Source: Planctomyces sp. SH-PL14
Lineage (GTDB): Bacteria; Planctomycetota; Planctomycetia; Planctomycetales; Planctomycetaceae
Length of the DNA: 64,000 bases
Assembly: GCF_001610835.1 (NCBI RefSeq)
Contig: NZ_CP011270.1
Coordinates: 7,644,001-7,708,000 of the forward strand
Direction of reading: 5' to 3'
In this document: piece by piece, positions 17,098 through 26,058 of the stretch
Layout: the number at the start of each line of letters is the position of its first letter
Position numbering within the stretch: position 1 is the stretch's first letter
Translations under genes and position numbers: made by a program
The notes under the pieces: model-generated
Database searches by the model: none
The model's input: the letters and a program-made list of their open reading frames with translations, nothing else
Told to the model about the DNA's origin: nothing

Positions 17098-17495
17098 GGC
17101 CTTCTCCTCCTCATCGGGGTGAAGAGTTACAATGTCCTTTGCTTGAATACGTTGCGAAGAACGTTCGTTAGCAAACGGTCTTCGGTGGAATTGTTGCCAC
17201 GGGGAAGTCGGCGACGGGAAAAACCCGAGCCGTTCCGTTTCGATTTCGACAATTTTCTCGTTGGGAAATGCCAAAGGGCCACGGTAACTTCATCTCCCCC
17301 GTGAATCGGTTCGCCGGAGCGTTCCCCCGAAACCGACGGTCAGCGGCCCCCGCTGCAGGCGACCCGCCCGCCGGAGGGCGACGACGGCGAACAGAGAACC
17401 CCGTCCGGCCTCGGTGGCGGTGCCGCAAGGGGACTCTCCCTGGCGGTTGTCCGGCATTCAGCACCTCAGACCACGCACCGAAGACCAAGCACCTA
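17098..17495. other. Divergent intergenic region between the DksA-like gene and aroDE
   Basis: About 400 bp that must carry the promoters of both genes. I could not fix a convincing -35/-10 pair on either strand. GAACGTTC near 17160 is a short palindrome without the spacing of a known LexA box. No gene is supported here. Confidence 0.4.
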
Positions 17496-18977
17496 ATGAT
17501 CTGCGTCAGTCTTGGACGGACCCGACACCGGATGATGCTCGCCGAGCATCAGGCCCTGGCCCAGCGGGGAGCGGAACTGGTGGAGCTGCGGCTCGACTGG
17601 CTGTCCCGCGCCCCGGAACTGCAGCGGCTGCTCAAGGATCGTCCCACCCCCGTGATCTGCACGGTCCGCCGGCCCCAGGACGGCGGGCGGTGGCGCGGGT
17701 CGGAGGAGGAGCGGCAGACGATCCTCCGGCAGGCGATCGTCTCGGGGGTCGAGTACGTCGACCTCGAACTGGACGCTGCGGAAAAAATTCGCCGCTACGG
17801 GAAGACGAAGCGGATCGTCAGTTTCCACGACTTCCAGGGGACTCCCGAGAACCTCGAGGAGATCCACGCGCAGCTGGCGGCCAAGGACGCCGACATCGTC
17901 AAGGTCGTGACGACGGCTCAGTCTCCCCTCGACTGCGTGCGGCTCCTGAAGCTGGCCCGCTCCGCGAAGGTCCCGACGATCGCGTTCTGCATGGGAGAGA
18001 TCGGTCTCATCAGCCGCATCCTGTGCGGACGCTTCGGGTCCCCGTTCACGTACACGACGTTCAGCGCCGACCGCGTCCTGGCCCCCGGCCAGATCGTGTT
18101 CGACCAGATGAAGAACCTCTACCGGTACGACCGGATCACGACGGCGACCCGGATCTTCGGGGTCATCGCCGATCCGGTGGCCCACAGCTACAGCCCGGTG
18201 ATCCACAACGCCGCGTTCCAGCATGACGGCCTGGACGCGGTCTACATCCCGATGCGCGTCCCCGCGGACCAGCTGACCGCGACCCTCAAGGCGTACGGGG
18301 ACCTGGGGGTCGAAGGGTACAGTGTCACGATTCCCCACAAGGAAGCGGTCCTGACCGCCGCGCAGTTCCGCGAGCCGATCGCGGAGGAGATCGGGGCGTC
18401 GAACACGTTGTTCCGGGACCAGAACGGGAACTGGCACGCCGCCAATACCGACTACGAGGCGGCGATGGGCTCCCTCCGCGCGGGACTCAAGGAGAAGGGG
18501 GACGCCGATCTCTCCGGAAAGCGGTGCCTGATCCTCGGTGCCGGCGGCGTGGCCAAGGCGATCGGCCTGGGGCTGATCAAGGCGGGGGCGATCGTGACCG
18601 TCGCGAGCCGGACGAGCAAGCGGGGGGCGGCCCTGGCGGCGCAGCTCGGCTGCCAGTCGATCGGATGGGAGAACCGCGGGGCCGGGTTCATCGACGTCCT
18701 TGTGAATTGCACCCCTGTCGGGATGGCGCCCAACGTCGATCAGAGCCCATATGCCGGCAACTGGCTGCGGGAGGGGACGCTCGTGTTCGACACGATCTAC
18801 AACCCGGAGAACACCCTGCTGATCAAGGAAGCCCGGGAGCGTCTTTGCCTGACGGTGAGCGGGCTCGAGATGTTTATCCAGCAGGCGGCGGCCCAGTACG
18901 AGCATTTCGTCGGGCGGCCCGCTCCGGTCGATGTCATGCGGGATGCCCTGAGGCGGGCGATGTCCGCCGCGCATTGA
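17496..18977 (+). CDS. aroDE: Bifunctional 3-dehydroquinate dehydratase / shikimate dehydrogenase
   Basis: Catalyses steps three and four of the shikimate pathway in one 493-residue cytoplasmic protein. Residues 1-205 are a type I dehydroquinase: catalytic His111 (RIVSFHDFQ) and Schiff-base Lys136 (DIVKVVTT). Residues from ~217 are shikimate dehydrogenase: HSYSPVIHNAAF binds shikimate, Lys282 in VTIPHKEAV is the catalytic lysine, and GAGGVAKAIGLGL (~345) is the NADP site. The same fusion order is known in plants and reported in PVC bacteria. ATG 17496 starts the first conserved strand; there is no strong ribosome binding site, and the frame is open upstream to 17268 with low-complexity translation. 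Convergent with the arginyltransferase gene. Confidence 0.93.
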   Translation: MICVSLGRTRHRMMLAEHQALAQRGAELVELRLDWLSRAPELQRLLKDRPTPVICTVRRPQDGGRWRGSEEERQTILRQAIVSGVEYVDLELDAAEKIRRYGKTKRIVSFHDFQGTPENLEEIHAQLAAKDADIVKVVTTAQSPLDCVRLLKLARSAKVPTIAFCMGEIGLISRILCGRFGSPFTYTTFSADRVLAPGQIVFDQMKNLYRYDRITTATRIFGVIADPVAHSYSPVIHNAAFQHDGLDAVYIPMRVPADQLTATLKAYGDLGVEGYSVTIPHKEAVLTAAQFREPIAEEIGASNTLFRDQNGNWHAANTDYEAAMGSLRAGLKEKGDADLSGKRCLILGAGGVAKAIGLGLIKAGAIVTVASRTSKRGAALAAQLGCQSIGWENRGAGFIDVLVNCTPVGMAPNVDQSPYAGNWLREGTLVFDTIYNPENTLLIKEARERLCLTVSGLEMFIQQAAAQYEHFVGRPAPVDVMRDALRRAMSAAH

Positions 18978-18997
18978 GACTGCGGGCGCGTTTGGAC

Positions 18998-19110
18998 GAT
19001 GTCCTTGCCGGCACGACGCTTGTTGCTCAAGCCCAACGTGCCACGGCAGCCGGGAGCAAGGGAGCGTGACTCCCTTGGATCCCCCACCAGGGACCAGCCC
19101 CTGGACCCCA
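18998..19110 (-). repeat. Dispersed palindromic repeat, copy B (internally deleted)
   Basis: Only the two ends of the element remain: the right end (reverse complement of TTGGGcTTGAGC and GTCGTGCCGGC) joined via GGGAGCAAGGGAG to the left end (CCAGGGGCTGGTCCCTGG). About 200 bp of the middle is missing. It begins 21 bp after the aroDE stop and lies between convergent genes. Confidence 0.8.
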
Positions 19111-19139
19111 GCGCAAGATCCGGAGCGATCGGCAGGATT

Positions 19140-19904
19140 TCAGCCCTCTTGGATTTCCTGGGAATCGGGACGTTTCCAGACCGGATCGTCGTTGTCGGCG
19201 ACGTAGGCCGACAGCAACTCGTACGGCCCGAACTGGTTCTTGTAGGCCATCGACTGGCATCCACTGACCCAGTAGCCCAGGTACAGCCACCGCTTTCCGA
19301 GCTCGCGGGCCAGCTCGATCTCCCGAAGGATGCTGAACGTGCCGAGTGCCCGGGACCGCAACTCCGGGGCGTGGTAGAAGTAGATGCTGGAGATCGCATC
19401 CGGGACGACGTCGATCAGCCCCAGGCCGACGAGCTGACCTTCCGCGAGGTAGCGGATCTCGAACGGAAAGTCCCAGGGGCCGGCAAGGAAGCCCTCGAAG
19501 TATTCGGACGGCGCGGTTTCCCGATTCGGCCATCCGCGCCGCGCGTGCATGTCCGCGTGGTAGGCGTTGTACAGCGCAATCTGTTCGCTCGAGACCTCAG
19601 GCCGCTCGACAACCGTTTCGATCTCCTGGTTCTTCTGCCAGCAGCGGCGCTGGCTCTTCGACGGCTGGAACGCGGCAACGTCGACCCGCAGGCTGACGCA
19701 CTGCGTGCAGGCGGGGCAGCGGGGGCGGAAGAAGTGCGTCCCCATCCGCCTCCATCCCCGCCCCAGGAGCAGGCTGTATTGGGTTGCGGTTAACGTCCGG
19801 TAAAGACGGTACTCCAGGGCCGCCGTCTGATCCGGAAGGTAGGAGCAGGGGCGCGGGGGCTCGCGGAAAACCAAGGGGAGCGATGTTGGAAACGAGTCTC
19901 GCAT
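19140..19904 (-). CDS. bpt: Bacterial arginyl/leucyl-tRNA--protein transferase (Bpt/Ate family)
   Basis: Transfers an amino acid from aminoacyl-tRNA to protein N-termini to mark them for N-end rule degradation. The 254-residue product shows the N-terminal cysteine region typical of the family ([28 protein letters not shown]) and the C-terminal GNAT-like half ([32 protein letters not shown]). Length fits bacterial Bpt (about 240-250). ATG 19904 begins the conserved part; the 29 upstream residues in frame are basic and unlike the family. It is divergent from apt (155 bp). Whether leucine or arginine is transferred cannot be told; Bpt usually transfers Leu to Asp/Glu. Confidence 0.9.
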   Translation of the reverse strand: MRDSFPTSLPLVFREPPRPCSYLPDQTAALEYRLYRTLTATQYSLLLGRGWRRMGTHFFRPRCPACTQCVSLRVDVAAFQPSKSQRRCWQKNQEIETVVERPEVSSEQIALYNAYHADMHARRGWPNRETAPSEYFEGFLAGPWDFPFEIRYLAEGQLVGLGLIDVVPDAISSIYFYHAPELRSRALGTFSILREIELARELGKRWLYLGYWVSGCQSMAYKNQFGPYELLSAYVADNDDPVWKRPDSQEIQEG

Positions 19905-20059
19905 CGACCGGCCGAAGGTTGGGAGGGACGGACTGTCACGATATCGAGCGGGCCCCCTCTCATGAACCCTCCGGGCGGTTGCACGAGGCAAGACTTCCTC
20001 GTCACACTACCGCGCGCTCAAACCTGCCGGAAAACGCTTTTGCCTGGAGACAGAGCCCG

Positions 20060-20587
20060 ATGGCCGACCTGAAACCGTGGATCCGCAATGTTCGCGACTT
20101 CCCCAAGCCGGGGATCATGTTTCGGGACATCACGCCGCTCCTGTCCGATCCGGCAGCGTTCCGGTCCGCGGTCCAGATGATGGCCGACCCGTTCCGCGAC
20201 CAGGGGATCACAGCCATCGCCGCGGCGGAAGCCCGGGGCTTTATCTTCGCCGCCCCGCTGGCGCTGGAGCTCAACGCCGGGTTCATTCCGGTCCGCAAGC
20301 CCGGCAAACTCCCCTTCGACACGCAGTCCTTCCACTATGAACTCGAGTATGGGAAGGACACGCTCGAGATCCACATCGACGCCGTGAAGGCGGGCGACAA
20401 GGTCCTCCTCGTCGACGACCTGCTGGCGACGGGCGGGACGATCGGCGCCTGCGCCCGGCTGATCCAGAACTCCGGGGCGGAAGTCGCCGGCTACGCCTTC
20501 CTCATCGAACTGGCGTTCCTCAACGGCCGCAAGCGGCTCGGATCGGGGAAGGTCTTCAGCCTGATCTCGTACGACGACGAGAACTGA
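20060..20587 (+). CDS. apt: Adenine phosphoribosyltransferase
   Basis: Converts adenine and PRPP to AMP in purine salvage. The 175-residue cytoplasmic enzyme has the family N-terminus ([17 protein letters not shown]), EARGFIF for adenine binding and the PRPP loop [13 protein letters not shown] at 115-127. ATG 20060 has GGAGA about ten bases upstream; this is the standard family start. Monocistronic: a strong bidirectional terminator follows within 20 bp. Confidence 0.95.
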   Translation: MADLKPWIRNVRDFPKPGIMFRDITPLLSDPAAFRSAVQMMADPFRDQGITAIAAAEARGFIFAAPLALELNAGFIPVRKPGKLPFDTQSFHYELEYGKDTLEIHIDAVKAGDKVLLVDDLLATGGTIGACARLIQNSGAEVAGYAFLIELAFLNGRKRLGSGKVFSLISYDDEN

Positions 20588-20604
20588 ACGTCGCTCTGGA
20601 AAGC

Positions 20605-20644
20605 AAAACACTCCGGGCGGCGGCTAAGCCACCCGGAGTGTTTT
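20605..20644. terminator. Strong bidirectional intrinsic terminator
   Basis: AAAACACTCCGGG pairs perfectly with CCCGGAGTGTTTT, and three further inner pairs form after one C/A mismatch. A-tract on one side and T-tract on the other serve both apt (+) and the convergent autotransporter-like gene (-). Confidence 0.85.
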
Positions 20645-20663
20645 GTCCGCTTTTGTCCGGCGA

Positions 20664-23600
20664 TCAGGGGACCAGGGTCCCGTTGATGCTGATCTGACCG
20701 GTGGTCGTTCCGCCAGGGGCGACGATTCCCGTGAACCCGCCGCCGTTCTGGGTCTGAATGAGGTTGTCCCCCTGGTTGACCAGGACGACGGTTCCGGCCT
20801 GCACGCCGGAGAAGTCGAAGCCGACTTCGTCGAGGGTGTTGAGGTCGAACAGGTTGATGACGTTCAGACCGATGTTGTACGTCGAGTTGACGTTGCCGAC
20901 GACCTGATTGACCGCCACGGCCGTTCCGAAGGTGGCGTTGTTCGAGAAGTTGATCAGGTTGCTCTGGATCGTGACGTCGCTGTTCGCGCCATCGAACTGC
21001 AGCAGCATGGCCGTGCTCAGGATTCCTCCCATCTGGAATCCGGCGATGGTCGAATTCCCCTGGGCGTCGAAGCCGAAGTTGTTGGTGATGAGGGCGGTCG
21101 TCTGGGCGTTGAACGTCCAGTCGAGACCGACGCTGCCGTTGAAGTTGTTCGGGCCGGTCGTGGCGGTTCCGGTCTGGAGGACGTTTCCGGAGTACTGGAT
21201 GCCGCTGTTGAGGGCCGCGTTCCCCTGGAAGATCCCGAAGCCCGTGTGGGCCTGACCCTGCATGTTGAACAGGTTGTTCAGGACCACCGAGTCGTCGGCG
21301 ATTCCCCCTTGCCAGACGATTCCCAGGGCGGCCTGGCCGAACGTCCGCTGCGACTGGAAACCGCCGGTGCGGGTCGTCGTGTCCCCGTTGTCCGAGATGT
21401 CCAGGTGCAGGATCCCGCCCGTCGTGAGGCCGTCGATCCGGACCATGTCGTTGCCGGACCGGAGGCCTCCGTCGCTGATCGTATTGTTGTCCGAGATCGT
21501 GACGAAGTAGTCGTCGTCCGTCGTTCCGACGATCCGGATCTGGTTGGCGCCCAGGTTGGCGTTGAAGTTGTTCCCCTGCAGGGTGGTGGTGAACACGGAG
21601 AACGCGTTCAGGCCGCCCGCATCGCCGAAGGCTCCGAGGCCGTTGTTGGTGATCTGCGAGTTGCGGATCTGCAGGATGTTCGTCGTCCCCGTGCCGCTGA
21701 TCGTGTTGACGTCGATGGCCCCCCCGGGGTTTCCGGTGTAGACCTGATTCTGCAGCACGATCCGGCCGACGTTGTCAAACTGAGCCCCGGCGACCGTGAA
21801 TCCCTGAATCGTATTCTGGGCCGCGGTGCCGATGCCGTTGACCGTGAAGCCTCCGGCCAGGTTCTGCACGAGGATGGCATTGGTTCCCCCCGCGGCCGCG
21901 ACGGCCCGGATGCGGTCGAACGTCAGGTTGCCGTTCAGCAGTGTCGTGTTGTCGACATGCACGGCGGCGATCCCGGTTCCGTTGGTGACTTCGATGGCTC
22001 CCCCGCCAGTTGAGACGGTCTGGTTGTCCTGCATGTAGACCATCGTGCCCCCGGTGCCGGTCACGCTGAGCGTGTTGAACCCGACACTCGTGTTGTCGCG
22101 GATGTCGACGCCCGGACCGGCGATCGGCGGGAACGCGATGGGTGGAGTCGCCGCCGTGGGGGCGGTGCCGAGAACACCCGTGGCCGCGAATCCGGTGAAG
22201 CTGACGGGGCCAACGGTGTCGAAGATCTGCAGCGCCGATTCGACCTGCGCGAGAGTGTTGTCGACGTTCGTCGCTCCGAAGAACCGGATCGGCCCGGTCG
22301 TATTGCGGATCTCGATCCCCACATCGGTGCGGTCCGTGATCAGGTTCGTGCCTCCGACGAGGGTGGAGCCGAAGTCGACCGCCGCACCATCGTTAAGAAT
22401 CTGGATCGAGGACGATGGCGTTCCCAGGAAGACACCCCCGGCCTCGTCGATCGAGGTGCTGCCGAGGACGACGAATGACGCGTTGCCGCTGTTGGTGGCG
22501 ACGCCGGCCCGGTCGCCGATGTTGATCCCCGCACCCAGCGGGCTCCCGTTGATGTCGATGAATCCGAACCGGACGGCACCGCCCGAGCTCTGGAAGTTGA
22601 TCGCCGCGTCGCCGAGGGCCGTTCCGCCGCCGGCGCTCTGGCCCGTCTGTCCCATGTTGATCTGCGTCAGGCCGTTGAACGCCACGCTGCCGTCGATCGT
22701 GAGGCCCGTGATCTGGACGCCGATGTCGTTGCGGTTGGTGATAATCAGGTCGCCGAGCTGAGTGAAGTCGCCGTCATAGTTGACGATCTCCACTGACGGC
22801 CCGCCGACGTCGTCGATGAAGATGAAATCGTTCACGGCTACGTTGCCGAAGGAGTCGAGCAGCTTGAATCCGGCATTGGCCCCGGTACTGCTGACGAAGA
22901 CGCTCTCGAGGGTCGTCTGGGCGTTGGATCCCTGGATCAGGACGCCGTTGCCGCCGATATCGACGATCTCCGTGCCGGTGAGGTTGACGACTCCGAAGTT
23001 GTTGATCATCCGCAGGGCGTAATTCCCGTTCGCCCCGATGTGGGTCAGCTCGCCTTCCTGGAGGCTGATGAGGGCGTTGCCGCCATTGATCTCCAGGGAA
23101 TTGCCGAGCACGGCACCGGCCGAGGCGGGACCGAACTCGGGGTCATCGCCGACTCGCGTCCGGTCGAGGCTGACGGTCCCGAAGGCGTTGGTGACCGTAA
23201 TCCCGTTGCCGGTGATTCCGTTCATGACGTTGTCGCGGGCGACGACATTCCCGACGCCGTTGATGTTGATGACGCTGGTCGTGGCCGAGTCGAGGAAGCT
23301 GAAGCCCGAGAAGGTGCTGTTGTTCGCCATGTTGACGATCGGGCCGCCGCCGGTGTTCAGGTTGGTGAACAGCGGGCGGTTGACCCCCAGCGTGGCGCGG
23401 GGAACGTTGATGGTCCCCCCGCCCTGCAGCGGCAGCGTGTTCGTGACGAAGTTCGATTCCCCGAGGACGGTCTGCCCGGCGACCAGGTTGATCGGCGTGT
23501 TGATGAGGGGGTTCTCGACGATCGTCTGCGGGTCGGCGCCGTTGTAGACGCTGTCGGCATGGACGTAGTAGATCGTGCCGGGGAGCGGCGGCGAATTGGC

Positions 23601-24800
23601 GAACGCCTCCTGCAGGTAGCGGTACGGGTCGTCGATCGTTCCCGCCCCTCCCGGGAACTGCGAGTTGGCCGGCGGGTTGTCGTTCGGCGGCGGCAGGTTC
23701 CGGATGTGGACGAAGTTGTAGATGTTCCCGTTCGGGTCGGTCGCGAGCTGGTCGGGATTCAGGACATCCTGCGTGTTGGCGACGACGTTCCGGTTGCGGC
23801 GGGTCCACTGCGAGATGCGGTTGAACTGGCTCGTTCCCAGTCGCGGGCGGGACTCCTGTCCGTTCCAGTAGTTGAGGTCGATGCCGAAGACGACGTTCTT
23901 GTCAAAGACGTTGTCGCTCGTGAACTCGACGAAGGAGTGCACGACCTTCTCGAACAGGTCGCCGTCCAGGCGGAGCTTCCAGCCCCAGACCCGTTCCAGA
24001 TCGAGGTTCCGCGCCTCATAGTGGTAGACGCCGGCGGAAAGCTCGGTGTTGAACTGCTGGGCGAACTGGCCGACGACCGGCACCGTGAAGGTGAGGTCCC
24101 CCCCCTCAAGGGCGGACGCGACGGTGGTCGACGTGTTGAAGGCGATATTGTTGCCCTGGAAGCGGACGGAGCCTGGGACGAACTGCGTCGAGATGTCCCG
24201 CCGCTTCTGGCCCTGGGGCTGGTAGTAGTTGAAGCGGACGTCGAGCCACTCGGTGAAGAGCTCGCCGGAGAAGCCGACCTGGTCGAATTGCACGCCGTTC
24301 CGGGAGGCGTCCATGTCGTACCAGAACGACCCGCCGACGACCGTGTTGAGCTGCCGGAAGAAGTGGCGGGCCCCGACGCCGGTGCTTCCGCCGATTTCGT
24401 CCTCGTTGGTGTAGAAGCCGCGGAGGTCGGTGAAGAAGTACGTGTCCTCGACGAAGATGTATGGGCTGAGGTCGAGGTAGGTCAGCGACGTCTGTCGCTC
24501 GATGTTCGGCCCGGCGATGTGTCCGAAGCGGCCCAGGACTCCCATGCCGCCGACGCCGACGTCTTCCGAGACCGGAGGCTGGAAGACCGCCTCCGGGGGC
24601 TGGGCGGGCGAGTACCCGTACGGGGCCGCGAGGGTCCCCGAGTCCTGGATGGGAAGCAGCTGCCCCCCTCCATCGGGGCCGTACGGCGGAGCGGCCCCGT
24701 CCTGGGCCGTCACGGCGGAGCCGACGGTGAAGATTGCGAGCAAGAGTGCCAGCACGGCACGCCACTGTGAGGATCGACTGCTCATGTGATCGAGGCTCAT
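20664..24800 (-). CDS. Inverse-autotransporter-like outer membrane protein with giant beta-helix passenger
   Basis: A 1378-residue exported protein. After a signal peptide (AVLALLLAIFTVGSAVTA) and a Pro/Gly/Tyr-rich linker, residues ~85-330 read as alternating amphipathic strands resembling the intimin/invasin-type beta-domain: GVGARHFFRQLNTVVGGSFW, GVQFDQVGFSGELFTEWLDV, FNYYQPQGQKRRD. Residues ~420-1378 are a long right-handed beta-helix rich in NxI/NxG repeats (ITGNGITVTN, IDVNTISGTGTTNILQIRN). In this architecture the N-terminal barrel sits in the outer membrane and the helix is displayed outside; ligand unknown. ATG 24800 has AGAGGTG upstream. Identification of the barrel is by pattern only, and it might be a general planctomycete porin-like domain. 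Confidence 0.7.
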   Translation of the reverse strand: MSLDHMSSRSSQWRAVLALLLAIFTVGSAVTAQDGAAPPYGPDGGGQLLPIQDSGTLAAPYGYSPAQPPEAVFQPPVSEDVGVGGMGVLGRFGHIAGPNIERQTSLTYLDLSPYIFVEDTYFFTDLRGFYTNEDEIGGSTGVGARHFFRQLNTVVGGSFWYDMDASRNGVQFDQVGFSGELFTEWLDVRFNYYQPQGQKRRDISTQFVPGSVRFQGNNIAFNTSTTVASALEGGDLTFTVPVVGQFAQQFNTELSAGVYHYEARNLDLERVWGWKLRLDGDLFEKVVHSFVEFTSDNVFDKNVVFGIDLNYWNGQESRPRLGTSQFNRISQWTRRNRNVVANTQDVLNPDQLATDPNGNIYNFVHIRNLPPPNDNPPANSQFPGGAGTIDDPYRYLQEAFANSPPLPGTIYYVHADSVYNGADPQTIVENPLINTPINLVAGQTVLGESNFVTNTLPLQGGGTINVPRATLGVNRPLFTNLNTGGGPIVNMANNSTFSGFSFLDSATTSVININGVGNVVARDNVMNGITGNGITVTNAFGTVSLDRTRVGDDPEFGPASAGAVLGNSLEINGGNALISLQEGELTHIGANGNYALRMINNFGVVNLTGTEIVDIGGNGVLIQGSNAQTTLESVFVSSTGANAGFKLLDSFGNVAVNDFIFIDDVGGPSVEIVNYDGDFTQLGDLIITNRNDIGVQITGLTIDGSVAFNGLTQINMGQTGQSAGGGTALGDAAINFQSSGGAVRFGFIDINGSPLGAGINIGDRAGVATNSGNASFVVLGSTSIDEAGGVFLGTPSSSIQILNDGAAVDFGSTLVGGTNLITDRTDVGIEIRNTTGPIRFFGATNVDNTLAQVESALQIFDTVGPVSFTGFAATGVLGTAPTAATPPIAFPPIAGPGVDIRDNTSVGFNTLSVTGTGGTMVYMQDNQTVSTGGGAIEVTNGTGIAAVHVDNTTLLNGNLTFDRIRAVAAAGGTNAILVQNLAGGFTVNGIGTAAQNTIQGFTVAGAQFDNVGRIVLQNQVYTGNPGGAIDVNTISGTGTTNILQIRNSQITNNGLGAFGDAGGLNAFSVFTTTLQGNNFNANLGANQIRIVGTTDDDYFVTISDNNTISDGGLRSGNDMVRIDGLTTGGILHLDISDNGDTTTRTGGFQSQRTFGQAALGIVWQGGIADDSVVLNNLFNMQGQAHTGFGIFQGNAALNSGIQYSGNVLQTGTATTGPNNFNGSVGLDWTFNAQTTALITNNFGFDAQGNSTIAGFQMGGILSTAMLLQFDGANSDVTIQSNLINFSNNATFGTAVAVNQVVGNVNSTYNIGLNVINLFDLNTLDEVGFDFSGVQAGTVVLVNQGDNLIQTQNGGGFTGIVAPGGTTTGQISINGTLVP

Positions 24801-25443
24801 CCATGCACCTCTGAGTCATCCGCCGCTGCCTGCGGGCGAGTGCCCGAGGAGGGGGGTGCGATCAGGAGAGGGCCCGACTGGCCGGCATCCGGAGATGTCG
24901 AACAGGCGGAAACGGGGGACGGTTGGGGACGCTTTCGAAACTCGCGCGGACCGGAGGCTTCCGGCGCGCGGTCCCGAGACGGGAAACAGACGTGGTTCAT
25001 GGCGACGGTACCGCAACCCCATGTGGTCGAAAAGAGGGAGTCGAGGGGCTCGGGACCTCGGATTCGGGCCGATTCGGGATCACTTTTCCGACACCAGCGG
25101 GGCCCGATTCTCGTTCGAAACCGATTCCGTTCGTCGGTGTAACTGTCTGTCTGGTATTTGTTTGCGTGTTCTGTGTTGCGTAGGTCCTGCGTGAGACGCA
25201 GGGGGCGCCCGGAACGCGAAAGTGAGTCGCAACGGAATGGCGGAATCGCTCTTGACGACCGCTGGACTTCGGCAGGGATTGCGGATGCCGCGCGGTGGTG
25301 GCCGCGAGAACCTGCGGAATCTGCCACCCTCCCGAAGCGCATTTCCCTGGCCGGGTTCTGGCTCGCGCCCGTCCGGTTCCTATACTGGACGCCGACCCTT
25401 CGACTCCCGCCGACGCGGATTCGAATGGACACCGGGAGACGAC
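24801..25443. other. 643 bp divergent intergenic region
   Basis: No gene is supported on either strand; the frames running through it look like random translation of G+C-rich DNA. It contains a T/G-rich stretch (about 25140-25180) and a small perfect inverted repeat CTGCGT-GAG-ACGCAG at 25187-25201. It must hold promoters for the autotransporter-like gene and for the 5-formyl-THF cyclo-ligase gene. An RNA gene cannot be excluded. Confidence 0.4.
25381..25386 (+). promoter_or_regulatory. Possible -10 element of the 5-formyl-THF cyclo-ligase gene
   Basis: TATACT lies 57 bp before the ATG at 25444, in otherwise G+C-rich DNA. A clear -35 element at ideal spacing is not seen (TTCTGG is 19 bp upstream). 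Confidence 0.3.
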
Positions 25444-26058
25444 ATGAACGAACCGACGGAAACGCTGGCCGACCTCAAGACCCGCATTCGCGAGCAGGCT
25501 CACGCCGCGCGGCAGGCCCTGGCGGACAAGGATCCCCTCAGCGTCGAGATCATGAACCGGGTCCTGGCGCTTCCGGAGTACCAGGCGGCGGCGACCGTCA
25601 TGTTCTACGTCGACGTGCGGGCGGAGGTGCGGACCCGCCATTCGCTCCCGCAGGCCCTCGCCAGCGGCAAGAAGATCGTCATTCCCTACTGCGTGGACGG
25701 CGAACTGGAGCTGTTTCATCTGGAGTCGATGGACGAACTGGAAGTGGGGATGTACCGCATCCTGGAGCCAAAAAAGGAGTTGCGCTCGGTCGATGCCAAG
25801 CGGGTCGGCGTGGTCGATCTCGATCTGATCATCGTTCCCGGGGTGGCGTTCGACCGGAAGGGGGGACGGACCGGCCACGGCAAGGGGTATTACGACAAGC
25901 TCCTGGAGCATGCCCGCCCGCAGACGCCCCTCGTGGCCCTGGCCTTCGAGTGCCAGCTGTTCCCCGAGATCCCAATGCAGTCGCACGACATCTACATGGA
26001 TCTCGTCGTGACCGAGAGCGGCGTTTACCGGGGTGTCGGACGGGGCGGGAATGGCTGA
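25444..26058 (+). CDS. 5-formyltetrahydrofolate cyclo-ligase
   Basis: ATP-dependent conversion of 5-formyl-THF to 5,10-methenyl-THF, salvaging a folate storage form. The 204-residue cytoplasmic enzyme has N-terminal RIREQAHAARQAL, the conserved LIIVPGVAFDRKGGRTGHGKGYYDKLL signature and the C-terminal MDLVVTESGVYR. ATG 25444 with GGGAGA upstream is chosen; an in-frame upstream extension to 25222 has no family similarity. The last eight bases overlap the next gene, indicating translational coupling with the hydrolase-like protein. Confidence 0.93.
   Translation: MNEPTETLADLKTRIREQAHAARQALADKDPLSVEIMNRVLALPEYQAAATVMFYVDVRAEVRTRHSLPQALASGKKIVIPYCVDGELELFHLESMDELEVGMYRILEPKKELRSVDAKRVGVVDLDLIIVPGVAFDRKGGRTGHGKGYYDKLLEHARPQTPLVALAFECQLFPEIPMQSHDIYMDLVVTESGVYRGVGRGGNG

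Noticed and set aside
17155-17175. LexA-like palindrome GAACGTTC before the DksA-like gene
   Set aside because: The half-sites touch without the 4-base spacer of the known box, and no SOS gene is adjacent.
24801-25443. 6S RNA gene upstream of the cyclo-ligase
   Set aside because: No long interrupted hairpin with a central bubble could be found by eye; only the position resembles the proteobacterial locus.
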